Shown here piece after piece: positions 33,697 to 43,355 of a stretch of DNA of 64,000 bases. The notes beneath the pieces were generated by a model. It had not been told where the DNA came from, did no database searches, and worked only from the letters and a program-made list of their open reading frames with translations. Position 1 is the first letter of the stretch. The number at the start of each line of letters is the position of its first letter. The DNA is from Paenibacillus sp. PastM-3 (lineage in GTDB: Bacteria; Bacillota; Bacilli; Paenibacillales; Paenibacillaceae): NCBI RefSeq assembly GCF_029893965.1, contig NZ_JARXXP010000001.1, positions 372,001 to 436,000 on the forward strand, written 5' to 3'. Position numbers and translations under genes: made by a program.

Positions 33697-34994
33697 GTAT
33701 AGAACCCTGGAAGATACGCCTTATTCTGCTCCAGCATCTCATCCAGCATCGCCTCTGCAGCATTGACTGAAGGCACGAGCGGATGATGGGCAAGCGCCAG
33801 CAAGGCGGTAGCGCGGCTTCCGCTGACAGCAGCTTCAATGGCCAGCCCTTCATAGGTTTTGACCGCATGAATCAGACCCTTGGCCGCTTCCGGTACGACA
33901 GTAACCGGCATGGCAACTGGTCCATTCTTATGCACTTTGCAATTGACCTCAATGCAGGCATCGTCCGGAAGGAATCCGAGAATGCCCTGATTAGGTACAT
34001 TCAGAGTCTGAATATCACCGGAATCATTATAGAGCGAATTCATCAGCCGGACTGCGGCTTCTGAATAATAGGCTCCACCCCGCTGCTCCAGCTGCTTCGG
34101 CTTTTCGGCCAGCTCCTCGTCCTTGTACAGCTCGAACAGCTCATCCTCAAGGCGCTGCACGGTTTCGGCCCGTGTCTCTCCCCGGGCTGCAGCTTCCTGC
34201 TGCTCCGCCAGAATTTCGCGGTGCAGATAGAAATACTTCAGATAATAGGAAGGAATCGCCTTAAGCGCTGACAGCAGCGTCGCATTCCAATCATACTGCG
34301 GAACATTGCGGGCAGAATAGCCGTCCCGGTTCGCCAGCAGCTCAGGCAGCTTGGATTCCCCGTCAATAGTAATGGTGCTGATCCAGTGCAAATGGTTCAG
34401 GCCGGCAAATTCACAGTATATCCGCTCAATCGGCACCTGGTACAGCTCCGACAGCCACTTATAGGCGGCTATAGGAGAATTGCACAGGCCGATGGATTTG
34501 ATGCGGGAATGCTTGTGAATGGCTTCGGTTACCATACCTGCGGGATTCGTAAAGTTAAGCAACCAGGCATCCGGACAGAGCTGCTCCATGTCCCTGGCGA
34601 CTTCCAGCAGTACCGGAATGGTGCGCAGCGCCTTCATCATCCCTCCCGGGCCGGTCGTTTCCTGACCGATCATCCCGTATTTCAGCGGAATGGTCTCATC
34701 CCAGCCGCGGGCTTCGAGCCTGCCGACACGCATCTGCGTAGTGACAAAGCTGGCATCCGTAAGTGCCGAGCACCGGTCCAGAGTGAGACTAAGCTCAATC
34801 GGCAGCCCGGATCTGGCAATCATCCGCCGGGCCAGCTCCCCGACGATGGACAGCTTGTGAAAGCCCTCCTGTATATCAACGAGAACAATTTCTGTTACCG
34901 GAAAAGTAGCGTAGTTCAGGATGAACCCCTCAATTAATTCCGGAGTATAGGAGGAGCCTCCCCCGATTACCGCCACTTTCAGTCGCTCTGCCAT
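33693..34994 (-). CDS. Family 4 glycosidase (6-phospho-beta-glucosidase type)
   Basis: 433 residues. An N-terminal NAD+-binding Rossmann fold (VAVIGGGSSYTPELIEGFI) is followed by the GH4 motifs TTQMRVGRLEARGWDE, NFTNPAGMVTEA, the metal-site Cys/His pair in IGLCNSPI and FAGLNHLHW, and the tail NQGILGFLPDDACIEV. GH4 enzymes hydrolyse phosphorylated glycosides by an unusual NAD+/Mn2+ redox-elimination route. It overlaps the upstream kinase by 16 bp. LicH/CelF are the nearest known types. In this operon the substrate could be a kinase-phosphorylated disaccharide containing an amino sugar, but a plain 6-P-beta-glucoside is possible. Confidence 0.9.
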   Translation of the reverse strand: MAERLKVAVIGGGSSYTPELIEGFILNYATFPVTEIVLVDIQEGFHKLSIVGELARRMIARSGLPIELSLTLDRCSALTDASFVTTQMRVGRLEARGWDETIPLKYGMIGQETTGPGGMMKALRTIPVLLEVARDMEQLCPDAWLLNFTNPAGMVTEAIHKHSRIKSIGLCNSPIAAYKWLSELYQVPIERIYCEFAGLNHLHWISTITIDGESKLPELLANRDGYSARNVPQYDWNATLLSALKAIPSYYLKYFYLHREILAEQQEAAARGETRAETVQRLEDELFELYKDEELAEKPKQLEQRGGAYYSEAAVRLMNSLYNDSGDIQTLNVPNQGILGFLPDDACIEVNCKVHKNGPVAMPVTVVPEAAKGLIHAVKTYEGLAIEAAVSGSRATALLALAHHPLVPSVNAAEAMLDEMLEQNKAYLPGFYT

Positions 34995-35971
34995 ACTGCA
35001 TTCGCCGCCTTTACGGATAAGGTATGTTGTAACTGCTCATAGACCGCTTCCTCCACCTGAATCCCTGATTTCTCCATTGCTATTAGCAGCGCTCCTGCTA
35101 CCGGCTCTTGTGTCAGCATTTGCAGGGTACAGCCGGGAGCAACAAGGGATACTGTCTCTGCAATATAAGGGACTACATACCTACTCTCCCCGCGGGTCAA
35201 AATGCTGCCGGCCAGCACCAGATCGAAGGTCTCCTTCTGCATACCGAGCCTGCTGATCACCGCACTGGCTGCAAGCCCCAGCTCCTCTCCTTGCTTTTGC
35301 AGAATATTACGCGCGGTTTCATCCACTGCAGCGACCTCGAAGATCAGCTTGGCGATCTCATGCGGTACACGCAGTCCGTGATCGAGATAATAATGAAACA
35401 TCGCTTCTTCAGAAGCGTAGCCAAGTTTGCCCAAGACTGCCTGGGCCAGCCGGGTAGGCCGGCCGCGTCCTTCCCAGGCGCGGATCACGCTGCGGAAGGC
35501 TTCCACTGCCAGATCCGAGCCTCCGCCGAAATCGCCGAACGTATACCCGAAGCCGCCAACCTGCAGCTCCTGCCCGCTGCGGTTGATACCGTAGCAGTTG
35601 GTTCCGGTCCCGCAGATCACCACGGCGCCGTAGGACTGCCGGGTCCCGGCCCGAAGGCCGATAACGGTATCGCATACGATAGAATGGGGTTCCAAGCCCA
35701 TTCCCGCTATCATCGGACGCAGAATTTTAAAGTCAGCTTCCCGGTCAGCTCCAGCGAGTCCGAATACTGAATAGGTGACTTGCTCTTTGCGGAGGCCCGC
35801 TTGGAGGAGAGCTTCATCCACCGCTTCCCGGATGTTGACCTCGGCCCTTGCGGCCCCTGTCTGATGGTTACCGCATCCGCTTGCGCCGCGTCCGGCAATC
35901 CGGCCCGCGGCATCGGATATGACGGCCAGTGTTTTGCTGCCTCCGCCGTCAACGCCCAAGTAATAGTTCAC
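34979..35971 (-). CDS. BadF/BadG-type sugar kinase (N-acetylglucosamine kinase-like)
   Basis: 330 residues, ASKHA fold. The phosphate-1 motif is YYLGVDGGGSKTLAVI, phosphate-2/adenosine motifs are VICGTGTNCYGI, GYTFGDFGGGSDLAVEA and LVLAGSILT. The length and motifs match NagK/MurK-like kinases that phosphorylate GlcNAc or MurNAc after import by a non-PTS system. It lies between the ABC binding protein and the GH4 gene in the operon. Substrate is inferred from context. Confidence 0.87.
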   Translation of the reverse strand: MNYYLGVDGGGSKTLAVISDAAGRIAGRGASGCGNHQTGAARAEVNIREAVDEALLQAGLRKEQVTYSVFGLAGADREADFKILRPMIAGMGLEPHSIVCDTVIGLRAGTRQSYGAVVICGTGTNCYGINRSGQELQVGGFGYTFGDFGGGSDLAVEAFRSVIRAWEGRGRPTRLAQAVLGKLGYASEEAMFHYYLDHGLRVPHEIAKLIFEVAAVDETARNILQKQGEELGLAASAVISRLGMQKETFDLVLAGSILTRGESRYVVPYIAETVSLVAPGCTLQMLTQEPVAGALLIAMEKSGIQVEEAVYEQLQHTLSVKAANAVWQSD

Positions 35972-35995
35972 AGTCTCCCGCTCCTGTAGATCAGT

Positions 35996-37672
35996 TTATT
36001 TTCCTAATTTGCTGCGGTTCTCCTGCCATTTTTCCGTTTTATATTTGAGCAGCTCACTGTATCCAACCTGCTGGGCATCCGCTTCAGCCTTATCCAGAAT
36101 GGCCAGTACCTCAGCCTCATTTTTGGCATTTAGCACAGCCTGCGCTCTGGCTTTTTCGTAAATTTCGCCAACGCTTTGCGAGATGATCCCTTCCTGGGAG
36201 TCGCCTGCCGGAGCCAGGTTTACGAATTCGGTTGTATCATATTGCGTTTTCCACGTAATCTCGGACTGCCATTTGGTTTCCCAGCTCTTCTGGTCTTCCG
36301 GCAGCGTGGATTCGAATTTCATCTTGGATTTGTCTACATACACCGTGTTGCCGTTCCATTGCAGATTGACTGTAGCGTTCATCAGCTCATCGCGGCCTTT
36401 TGTATCCGTTGTGAAAGCCTCAGTGAACAGCGGAGCCCCTTCTTCATCTGTTCCGTCCCAGTACTTGCCTTCAGGTCCCCACATAATAATCCGCTGGCCT
36501 TCCGGTCCGGTGAACCAGTCGAGGAAAGCAAAAACAGCTTCCGGGTCTTTGGCCGCGGTGGTAATGACACTCACGTTCCAGCCAAGCTGATTATACGCAC
36601 CCGGGAAGATCTTGTTCTTATCCAGGCCGGCCTTATGAATCGGCCAGACCATGATGTAGCCGGCTTCCGGGTCCTGCTCCTTCAGCAGCGAGTTGCCGAT
36701 TGCACCGTATTCAGTTGGACTGGAAGCGGCGTATACCGCAATGTTGCCGGTAATGATCTTCTGCTCCACCTGCTCAAGATTCTGGGTGAATGCATCCTGG
36801 CTGATCAGTTTATCCCGGTACAGCTGATTCGCATACACCAGCGAGGAACGGAACGCATCGTCTTTGAATACGGAAGTCATTTCATTGCCGTTTGGAATCG
36901 CCATCATACTGAGGGCGCTGTACACATAAGGACGGTTCTCGGCAAAGGCTGACGACAGGACATCAATGCCTTCTGCGCCTTGTCCGACCTCAAACGGAAC
37001 CACGTCAGGGTACTTCTCCTTGACCAGCTTCAGGTAGGCATACAGATCGTCGGTAGTCTCCAGCGGCGGTGTGCCCAGCTCATTATAGATTTTTTTGTTA
37101 ACCAGATAACCGGTATTTCCATTCGGCTGAGTGGTGTACCAGTTTGGGAACTGGTATAGCTTGCCGTCGGAGGAGCGCAGCATATCAAGCGTCTCTTCGC
37201 CTGCCCATTCCTTCAGATTCGGGTATTTGTCGAGATAATCATCAAACGGTACCAGTGCTCCGGCAGCCCGCAGCTGCTCCACATCCGCTCCGCGTTCCAT
37301 CCAGATGACATCCGGCAGCTCACCGGAGACGATCATGGTGCTGAGCTTTTGCTTGGCATTGCCTCCAGAGCTGACAGGCAAGACATTCACCTTTTTATTA
37401 TCCTTAATCCATTTGGAGGAGAGATCCTCACCCCAGTTAGGCATTGTATACCAGTCATAATGGCCATAGAAGGAGAATTCCAGCGGTTGCTCACCAAGCA
37501 CATATCCCCCGCCTCCGGCAGCATCCGGATTGTTACTTTCTGATGCATTAGCGTTGTTTGCGGAATTGGAAGGATTTGAAGGACTGTTGTTGCCGCCTGT
37601 ACAGCCAGTTATACCAATCATAAGACTAAGAACAGCCGCCAAAGCGGACACCTTTGTTTTGCCTGAGATCAT
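35996..37672 (-). CDS. Extracellular sugar-binding lipoprotein of an ABC importer (LplA-type)
   Basis: 558 residues. Lipoprotein signal with lipobox ITGC, then an Asn/Ser-rich linker (NNSPSNPSNSANNANASESN) and a family 1 substrate-binding fold (VNVLPVSSGGNAKQKLSTMI, GELPDVIWME, FLDWFTGPEGQRIIMWGPEG). The large size is usual for Paenibacillus LplA/YtcQ relatives. It captures oligosaccharides at the membrane and hands them to the two permeases encoded upstream. No dedicated ATPase is in the operon, so a shared MsmX-like ATPase is likely. Confidence 0.93.
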   Translation of the reverse strand: MISGKTKVSALAAVLSLMIGITGCTGGNNSPSNPSNSANNANASESNNPDAAGGGGYVLGEQPLEFSFYGHYDWYTMPNWGEDLSSKWIKDNKKVNVLPVSSGGNAKQKLSTMIVSGELPDVIWMERGADVEQLRAAGALVPFDDYLDKYPNLKEWAGEETLDMLRSSDGKLYQFPNWYTTQPNGNTGYLVNKKIYNELGTPPLETTDDLYAYLKLVKEKYPDVVPFEVGQGAEGIDVLSSAFAENRPYVYSALSMMAIPNGNEMTSVFKDDAFRSSLVYANQLYRDKLISQDAFTQNLEQVEQKIITGNIAVYAASSPTEYGAIGNSLLKEQDPEAGYIMVWPIHKAGLDKNKIFPGAYNQLGWNVSVITTAAKDPEAVFAFLDWFTGPEGQRIIMWGPEGKYWDGTDEEGAPLFTEAFTTDTKGRDELMNATVNLQWNGNTVYVDKSKMKFESTLPEDQKSWETKWQSEITWKTQYDTTEFVNLAPAGDSQEGIISQSVGEIYEKARAQAVLNAKNEAEVLAILDKAEADAQQVGYSELLKYKTEKWQENRSKLGK

Positions 37673-37696
37673 TGGTTAATTCCCCCTTGAGTTCCT

Positions 37697-38590
37697 TTAT
37701 TCTTTTAGTGAACCGACCATAACGCCTTTAACAAAGTACTTTTGCAGGAAAGGATACACACATAGAATCGGAATGGTTGCGACCATCATTGTAGCCATGG
37801 ACAAGGATTTGGTTGTGACAGCGCGCATTTTATTCATCCGGCTCTGTGCAGCCGCGTCCAGCTGGGCCATCTGTTCAGACATGATGTTAGAGTTGAGGAT
37901 CTGCTGCAGCTTGGTCTGAATCGGCATTAAATCGACATTGCTGAGGTAGATGCTGGGTGTGAACCAGTCATTCCAGTGATAGACAGCGGTAAACAGCGAC
38001 AAGGTAGCGAGTACCGGGCCTGATAACGGAAGCACAATACGAATCAGCACTCCCCAGTTGGAACAGCCGTCAATCCGCGCGGATTCCTCCAGCCCTGCCG
38101 GTATGCCTTTGAAGAAGGTCCGGAAAATAATCATGTTCCAGACACTGATCAGCCCGGGGATAACCATAACCCAGAAGGAGTTGAACATGCCCAGTTCGCG
38201 GATCAGCAGAAAGCTCGGAATCAGTCCGCCGCTGAAATACATCGTGATGATACAGAAAACCATATAAAACTTGCGCCCCATCAGCTCCGATTTGCTCATA
38301 CCATAAGCAAAAATTGCAGTGGCGGCAATCGAGGCGAAGGTACCGATTACGGTCCGCAATACGGAGATCACGAAGCCGTTAATCAGACGGCTGTCCTGGA
38401 ATACCACCGAATAATTCTCAAGTGAAAACTGTCTCGGCCAAAAAGTAACTCCGCCGCGCATTGTATCGGTACCGTTGTTAAAGGAAATAACTGTTGCGTT
38501 CCAGAAAGGATAAAAGGACAGAAAGGCTAGTATTGCTAGTAAAATGTAGATCACCGTTACGAGTACCCGGTCCCCTCCTGACAGCTTCAT
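37697..38590 (-). CDS. ABC sugar permease (LplC/YtcP-type)
   Basis: 297 residues and six membrane helices. The inner-membrane coupling motif is EESARIDGCSNWGVLIRIVL followed by PLSGP. The C-terminal VKGVMVGSLKE tail is typical of the LplC/YtcP group. It is encoded between the other permease and the binding protein, with 22-24 bp spacing. It carries beta-glycoside or amino-sugar oligomers by inference from the operon. Confidence 0.94.
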   Translation of the reverse strand: MKLSGGDRVLVTVIYILLAILAFLSFYPFWNATVISFNNGTDTMRGGVTFWPRQFSLENYSVVFQDSRLINGFVISVLRTVIGTFASIAATAIFAYGMSKSELMGRKFYMVFCIITMYFSGGLIPSFLLIRELGMFNSFWVMVIPGLISVWNMIIFRTFFKGIPAGLEESARIDGCSNWGVLIRIVLPLSGPVLATLSLFTAVYHWNDWFTPSIYLSNVDLMPIQTKLQQILNSNIMSEQMAQLDAAAQSRMNKMRAVTTKSLSMATMMVATIPILCVYPFLQKYFVKGVMVGSLKE

Positions 38591-38613
38591 CTATATCTGC
38601 CCCCTTTCATGCT

Positions 38614-39570
38614 TCACCATAGGCTGTTTCCGGATTTGCGTGCGGCATAGTTCGCCCCGATCAGGAGGAACACGCCGATCAGCGATTTGAACAGGCCGGC
38701 TGCCGTAGCATAAGAGTAACGGTTGTTCTGGATACCGATCCGGTATACATAGGTGTCGAGGACATCGCCCACATCGCGCAGCACGGGATTTGCGCCGAGG
38801 AGCAGAATGTCCTCAAAGCCAGCGCTGAGCAGATTGCCGATTGCAAGAATCAGAAAGACGATAATGACCGGCAAAATGGACGGCAGTGTAATGGAAAACA
38901 TCTGTCTCAGCTTGCCTGCACCATCTATTGAAGCCGCCTCGTGCATATGCGGATCAATTCCGGCAATTGCTGCGAGGTAGACGATGGAGGAAAAGCCGAT
39001 TTCCTTCCAAACTCCGGTTGTGACGAGGATGGTCCAGAAATATTCCGGCAGTGACAGGAAGTTAACCGGGTCCTTGATCAGATTCAGCTGCTGGAGCAGC
39101 ATGTTCACACTGCCGTTCTCTGTGGAGAGCATGGACATTACGAAGCCGGAGACAATGACCCAGGACAGAAAATGCGGCAGATAGCTGATGGTCTGCACAG
39201 TTCTTTTGAACACTCTGCTGCGGACCTCATTCAGCATCAATGCCAGCAGAATCGGTGCCGGAAAGCCGACCAGCAGCTTAAGTAGACTGATTACAATCGT
39301 ATTGCGCATGACTGTCCAGAATTCAGGTGCGGCAAAAAACATTTCAAAATGCTTGAGCCCTACCCAGGGACTGCCTGTAAACCCCTTGAACAGGTTGTAA
39401 TCCTGAAATGCCATCAGTACACCGTACATCGGAATGTAACTGAATACAAGAATAAAGAATAAGGCCGGCAGCACCATCAGCTGAAGATCCCACTGCCGGG
39501 CAAAGCGTTTGAAGGCATTTGGCTTCCGGGTCTCCTCTTTTGTCTTAATGTGATAGGCGATCTTCTGCAT
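38614..39570 (-). CDS. ABC sugar permease (LplB-type)
   Basis: About 318 residues and six membrane helices (LQLMVLPALFFILVFSYIPM near the start). The coupling motif is EAASIDGAGKLRQMFSITLP followed by SILP, and IGVFLLIGANYAARKSGNSL closes it. I use MQKIAYHIK at 39570, which sits behind AAGGAGG; in-frame ATGs further up lack an RBS. It is the first structural gene after the AraC regulator. Confidence 0.93.
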   Translation of the reverse strand: MQKIAYHIKTKEETRKPNAFKRFARQWDLQLMVLPALFFILVFSYIPMYGVLMAFQDYNLFKGFTGSPWVGLKHFEMFFAAPEFWTVMRNTIVISLLKLLVGFPAPILLALMLNEVRSRVFKRTVQTISYLPHFLSWVIVSGFVMSMLSTENGSVNMLLQQLNLIKDPVNFLSLPEYFWTILVTTGVWKEIGFSSIVYLAAIAGIDPHMHEAASIDGAGKLRQMFSITLPSILPVIIVFLILAIGNLLSAGFEDILLLGANPVLRDVGDVLDTYVYRIGIQNNRYSYATAAGLFKSLIGVFLLIGANYAARKSGNSLW

Positions 39571-39646
39571 TTTAACCTCCTTTTCCATATACTTCTTGTT
39601 AATCCTAATAACTAATGCTGTTATATTTACTGACTTGATCATAACC

Positions 39647-40579
39647 CTATTCTGTTTCAGGCACTCCGCCTAATCGCTCAAATACTGATACTATCTTACT
39701 GTCGGGTAGGGTTTTCTGTGTGCGGACGTTCCGCGGCTCTGTTCCAATATGCCGTTTAAACAGCCGGTTGAAATTGGATAAGGTGCGGAAACCGCATTCC
39801 ATGGCGATATCGAGGATTTTACGGTCCGTGGTCTGTAACAGGGTATAGGCGTTCTCCAGGCGCAATTGGATTAAATACAGCAGCGGGGACATGCCGGCTG
39901 TGCGGCGGAAGATATCACTGAAGCGTGAAGGGCTTAAATAGACAAGGGCCGCGAGCTCTTCAAGCGTCCAGGGGTAGGCAGGCTGCTCCTCCATGATGCG
40001 GGTGACCTGCCAGACTTTTTCGAGCTGGGTGGTAGTTACTGTCGATTTGCCGGGTTGCAAGGAGTCCATGCGGAAGTAGCGGTTCACATAAACAAAAAAT
40101 TGCAGCAGAAGGGCATACACAACCGAGGTGTAAGACCTGCTTTCTGTCTCATGCTCCTCCTGAATCTGCAGCAGCAGTGCGCGCAGAGAGCCGATCTGCT
40201 CGTTCTCCCGGTCCAGCAGATTGCTGAAATGCAAGCCTATATCCTTAAAGGGGGCCAGCACATCCGGATCACAGCGCACCATGCCCATGAACCAGGCAGC
40301 ATCGAACGTAATGACCTGCATAATCAGATTTCCGGTTTCATAAGCACAGTGCAGATCATTGGAGTTAATCAGCAGAATGTCCCCCTCCCGGAAATCATAC
40401 CGCTCCCCGTTGATCATGTAATACCCGGTCCCTGATTTAATCATATTGATCTCAAGCGCATCATGGGCGTGCAGTCTTTGATAAGTTGAGGTGACTCCGA
40501 CGGTATCGCCCAGGATGACGGGATATTGCCGGGAAAATACAACCTTTTCCCTGAGACTGTTCTGAACGCGCGGCTGCAT
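39647..40579 (-). CDS. AraC-family regulator with cupin sensor, of the sugar operon
   Basis: 310 residues. The N-terminal cupin (about 20-130; HAHDALEINMIKSGTGYYMI, DFREGDILLINSNDLHCAYE) senses a small sugar. The C-terminal part has two AraC HTH motifs (LEELAALVYLSPSRFSDIFR and ILDIAMECGFRTLSNFNRLF). It is encoded 76 bp before the ABC permease gene on the same strand, the usual place for an activator of a Paenibacillus LplBC system. A long linker separates the domains. Confidence 0.9.
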   Translation of the reverse strand: MQPRVQNSLREKVVFSRQYPVILGDTVGVTSTYQRLHAHDALEINMIKSGTGYYMINGERYDFREGDILLINSNDLHCAYETGNLIMQVITFDAAWFMGMVRCDPDVLAPFKDIGLHFSNLLDRENEQIGSLRALLLQIQEEHETESRSYTSVVYALLLQFFVYVNRYFRMDSLQPGKSTVTTTQLEKVWQVTRIMEEQPAYPWTLEELAALVYLSPSRFSDIFRRTAGMSPLLYLIQLRLENAYTLLQTTDRKILDIAMECGFRTLSNFNRLFKRHIGTEPRNVRTQKTLPDSKIVSVFERLGGVPETE

Positions 40580-40726
40580 CAGTTGGCCCCTCCTTATTTA
40601 AGCTGTGTGAATCCGGTGAAAACATACTGTATCTTGCTGGAATATAGGCAAAATTAACTTATATTTATCCTAGTAGAACCGGATTTAAGTGTCAATAATA
40701 CTTACATCAATATTCTGATTTACATA

Positions 40727-40764
40727 GAAAAAGTGCAATTCAGGCTGACAAGCCCGAACTGCAC
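40727..40764 (-). terminator. Rho-independent terminator of the ABC-2 operon
   Basis: On the minus strand GTGCAGTTCGGGCT pairs with AGCCTGAATTGCAC (two mismatches, 4-nt loop; 40733-40764) and is followed by TTTTTC. Confidence 0.82.
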
Positions 40765-40808
40765 CTTCGGTTCGATTATAGTATTTATGCCAAAAGATTT
40801 CGTTAACC

Positions 40809-41603
40809 TTAAAGCTTAAGCTCGCGCCTTCCGTACACGTAATAAGCCGATGCCGCCAATCCTGCGGCCAGCAGGACAGACAGGAGCAGAATCACGGCGT
40901 TTAGCCCGTCCCCCTCCACAATCCGGTTATAGCTGAAATATTTGAAGGGTGACAGTACATTCAGCACAGACAGCTGATCTGCCAGATCTGTTATTTTGGA
41001 TATGATAAAGGAGGCAACCAATATACCCGCAGCAGCTGCACCCGAAGATTTCGGATTGCTTATTCCGGCTGCAAGCAAAGCGCCAAGCGTGAGAAAGAGC
41101 AGCTGTACGATGAACATGCTGATCAGGAACAGGACGATTTCACCCGAAATCTCCGTGCCCTTGTTATACGCAGAAACCATTATGATTGAGGAAATCAAAG
41201 TTACAAGATTAAGAACCACAATCTGAACCAGGGCAGCAAGAAGCTTGGCGGTCACTATGGCTGACCGTGAGACCGGCTTGGCAATCAGGAACTCGGCGGT
41301 CTTCTCCTTTTCCTCCTTGGCGATGATGCTGCTTCCCAACAGAACAGCGTGTATAGCGGCAGTCAGCTCAATATACAGAAACAGCATGGCATAAAATCCG
41401 CTCATGACCGTAACATCCAATGTGCCGATTCCTAGCAATGCCTTTACGGAAGACGGCATCTGGTTAAAGATGTCACTGCCTGCTCCTCCCGAGGAATAGG
41501 CGGTGTATTTGCCCATACCGCTGACGACTAGCAATAGCATACATATACTCCAGATGATTAATGCTTTACGGCCCGCCGTAAGCTCTCTGCAGAACATATT
41601 CAT
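40809..41603 (-). CDS. ABC-2 type permease, paralogue 2
   Basis: 264 residues with six membrane helices. It has a typical ABC-2 export fold with the mid-protein stretch GSSIIAKEEKEKTAEFLIAK followed by PVSRSAIVTAKLLAAL, almost repeated in the neighbouring permease. The two permeases arose by duplication and probably form a heterodimer with the ATPase from the same operon. The substrate may be a drug or lipid-like compound. Confidence 0.9.
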   Translation of the reverse strand: MNMFCRELTAGRKALIIWSICMLLLVVSGMGKYTAYSSGGAGSDIFNQMPSSVKALLGIGTLDVTVMSGFYAMLFLYIELTAAIHAVLLGSSIIAKEEKEKTAEFLIAKPVSRSAIVTAKLLAALVQIVVLNLVTLISSIIMVSAYNKGTEISGEIVLFLISMFIVQLLFLTLGALLAAGISNPKSSGAAAAGILVASFIISKITDLADQLSVLNVLSPFKYFSYNRIVEGDGLNAVILLLSVLLAAGLAASAYYVYGRRELKL

Positions 41604-41642
41604 ATACTGTCCTCCTTGGCGTTGAATCCATTATCCGCCCAA

Positions 41643-42443
41643 TTACACTGCATGGACGTCTTTTTTGATATACACCTGGTAACTTACGGATACCGCAGCT
41701 GCAACAATAAGCGTGCCGGCAATCAGGTACTTCAGCTCAAAGGCGTTATTCTCGATGATATAGATACTGTCAAAATACTGGAACGGAGAGAGATAGCGTG
41801 CTATATCCCCCTCTGATCCCGCAGCAAGCAGGGCACCGGCCATATACAGCCCGAAAACGACGCCCAGCGTAAGAGGCAGCACATTTTTTAGCCTGCTGAA
41901 AAACACGGAAGCAGCCAGGCCCACCGCCAGAAAAATAAGCTGAATAAACAGCAAGGGCAGGTTGAGCATGAGGAACAGAGGAAGACTATAATTTGCAGTG
42001 GCCACGGCACCGGCTATAATCGCTGTTACTAAGAAGAAAACAAGATCGGTGACCAGGATCACCGTTAAGGCTGCGAGCAGCTTGGCGCTGACAATCCTTG
42101 CCCGTGAGACAGGCTTGACGAGGAGGAAATCTGCCGTACGCTCCCGTGCTTCCTTGGAAAGTATAGAAGCTCCAAGGTGCATAGCCTGAACACCTCCGCA
42201 TAATGCAATATAAGCGAACACCATTGAATAGAAGCCCAGTATTGAGGTTATATACTCCAGATTAATGCCAAGCATGGCTCTTACAGAGGTGGGATAGCCT
42301 TCCAGCAGACTGGTGAAATTGGCTGAGTCGCTCACCATGCTGGGATAAAGGGACAGAAACAGCGCGGCGAGTGCGATCATGGCACAGGCCCAGCCTCCGC
42401 CTGATTTGCGGAGGGCTTTTAGCTCATGCAGATACATATTCAT
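41643..42443 (-). CDS. ABC-2 type permease, paralogue 1
   Basis: 266 residues, six membrane helices. Its segment GASILSKEARERTADFLLVK then PVSRARIVSAKLLAAL matches its partner (40809-41603). The start ATG follows AAGGAGG. It is 4 bp downstream of the ATPase gene. Confidence 0.9.
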   Translation of the reverse strand: MNMYLHELKALRKSGGGWACAMIALAALFLSLYPSMVSDSANFTSLLEGYPTSVRAMLGINLEYITSILGFYSMVFAYIALCGGVQAMHLGASILSKEARERTADFLLVKPVSRARIVSAKLLAALTVILVTDLVFFLVTAIIAGAVATANYSLPLFLMLNLPLLFIQLIFLAVGLAASVFFSRLKNVLPLTLGVVFGLYMAGALLAAGSEGDIARYLSPFQYFDSIYIIENNAFELKYLIAGTLIVAAAVSVSYQVYIKKDVHAV

Positions 42444-42447
42444 GCCG

Positions 42448-43329
42448 CTAATCCTCCTTCACATAATAATGCATGAAGATTTCCTCCAGGTCGGGTTCAT
42501 CAATGGAGATGTTACGCAGCTCTGTTTCTGATAGCCTCTGCATAATGGTGTTGATGTTCCCTTTGAAAATAAAGGATGCCGCAGTTCCATTAACCTCCAG
42601 CCTGCTCACACCGCTGATATCGAAAGCTTCCTTACTGATGGTTGAGACCCCTTCGATATTGATCCGTTTGTAATTGTTCTCGTGCAGGGTGCTCATTTTT
42701 TCCAGCTTGATGATTTCCCCTTCTTTGATGAAGGCTACCCGGCTGCACATTTTCTGGACCTCGCTGAGGATGTGTGAGGAGAAGAAGACGGTAGCCCCTT
42801 TACGGTTCTCTTCCCTCAACAGATCAAAGAACTTCTGCTGCATCAGCGGGTCAAGCCCGCTTGTAGGCTCATCCAGGATGATCAGCTTCGGTTCATGGAG
42901 CAGTCCCTGCACAATGCCCACCTTCTTTTTGTTGCCGAAGGACAGATCGTCGATTCGCTTCTTCAGGTCAAGGTCCATGATCTCCGCCAGCTCCCGGATC
43001 CGTTTCGTGCAGTCCTTTTTGTAGAAGCTGGCTGAATATTTGAGCAGGTCGATCACCTTCATATTGTCATAATAAAATACCTCTGACGGCAGATAGCCAA
43101 GCTCCTTGCGGATTTCGGGATGCTCCGTGCAGTTCCGGCCAAAAATAGCGGCACTTCCGCTTGTCGGATAGATCAGTCCAAGCAGTGTGCGGATGGCTGT
43201 TGATTTTCCGGCACCGTTAGGTCCGATGAATCCGAAGATCTCCCCCTCCTCCACACTAAGGTTAATGTCCTTAATGCCGCGTGACTTGCCGTAATTTTTA
43301 GTCAGATGATTCATTTCAATGACACTCAT
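42448..43329 (-). CDS. ABC transporter ATP-binding protein
   Basis: 293 residues. Walker A is FIGPNGAGKST, the signature LSFGNKKKVGIVQGLLHEPK is LSGGQ-like (LSFGN), Walker B is LIILDEPTSGLDP and the H-loop is FFSSHILSEV. It has a C-terminal regulatory stretch of about 70 residues. The Walker and D-loop layout is that of drug-type ABC-2 exporters (CcmA/BcrA family). It energises the two permeases that follow. It is encoded 26 bp after the TetR-type regulator. Confidence 0.94.
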   Translation of the reverse strand: MSVIEMNHLTKNYGKSRGIKDINLSVEEGEIFGFIGPNGAGKSTAIRTLLGLIYPTSGSAAIFGRNCTEHPEIRKELGYLPSEVFYYDNMKVIDLLKYSASFYKKDCTKRIRELAEIMDLDLKKRIDDLSFGNKKKVGIVQGLLHEPKLIILDEPTSGLDPLMQQKFFDLLREENRKGATVFFSSHILSEVQKMCSRVAFIKEGEIIKLEKMSTLHENNYKRINIEGVSTISKEAFDISGVSRLEVNGTAASFIFKGNINTIMQRLSETELRNISIDEPDLEEIFMHYYVKED

Positions 43330-43355
43330 AGTGGCACCCTCCCCAAGGTAGCTAA

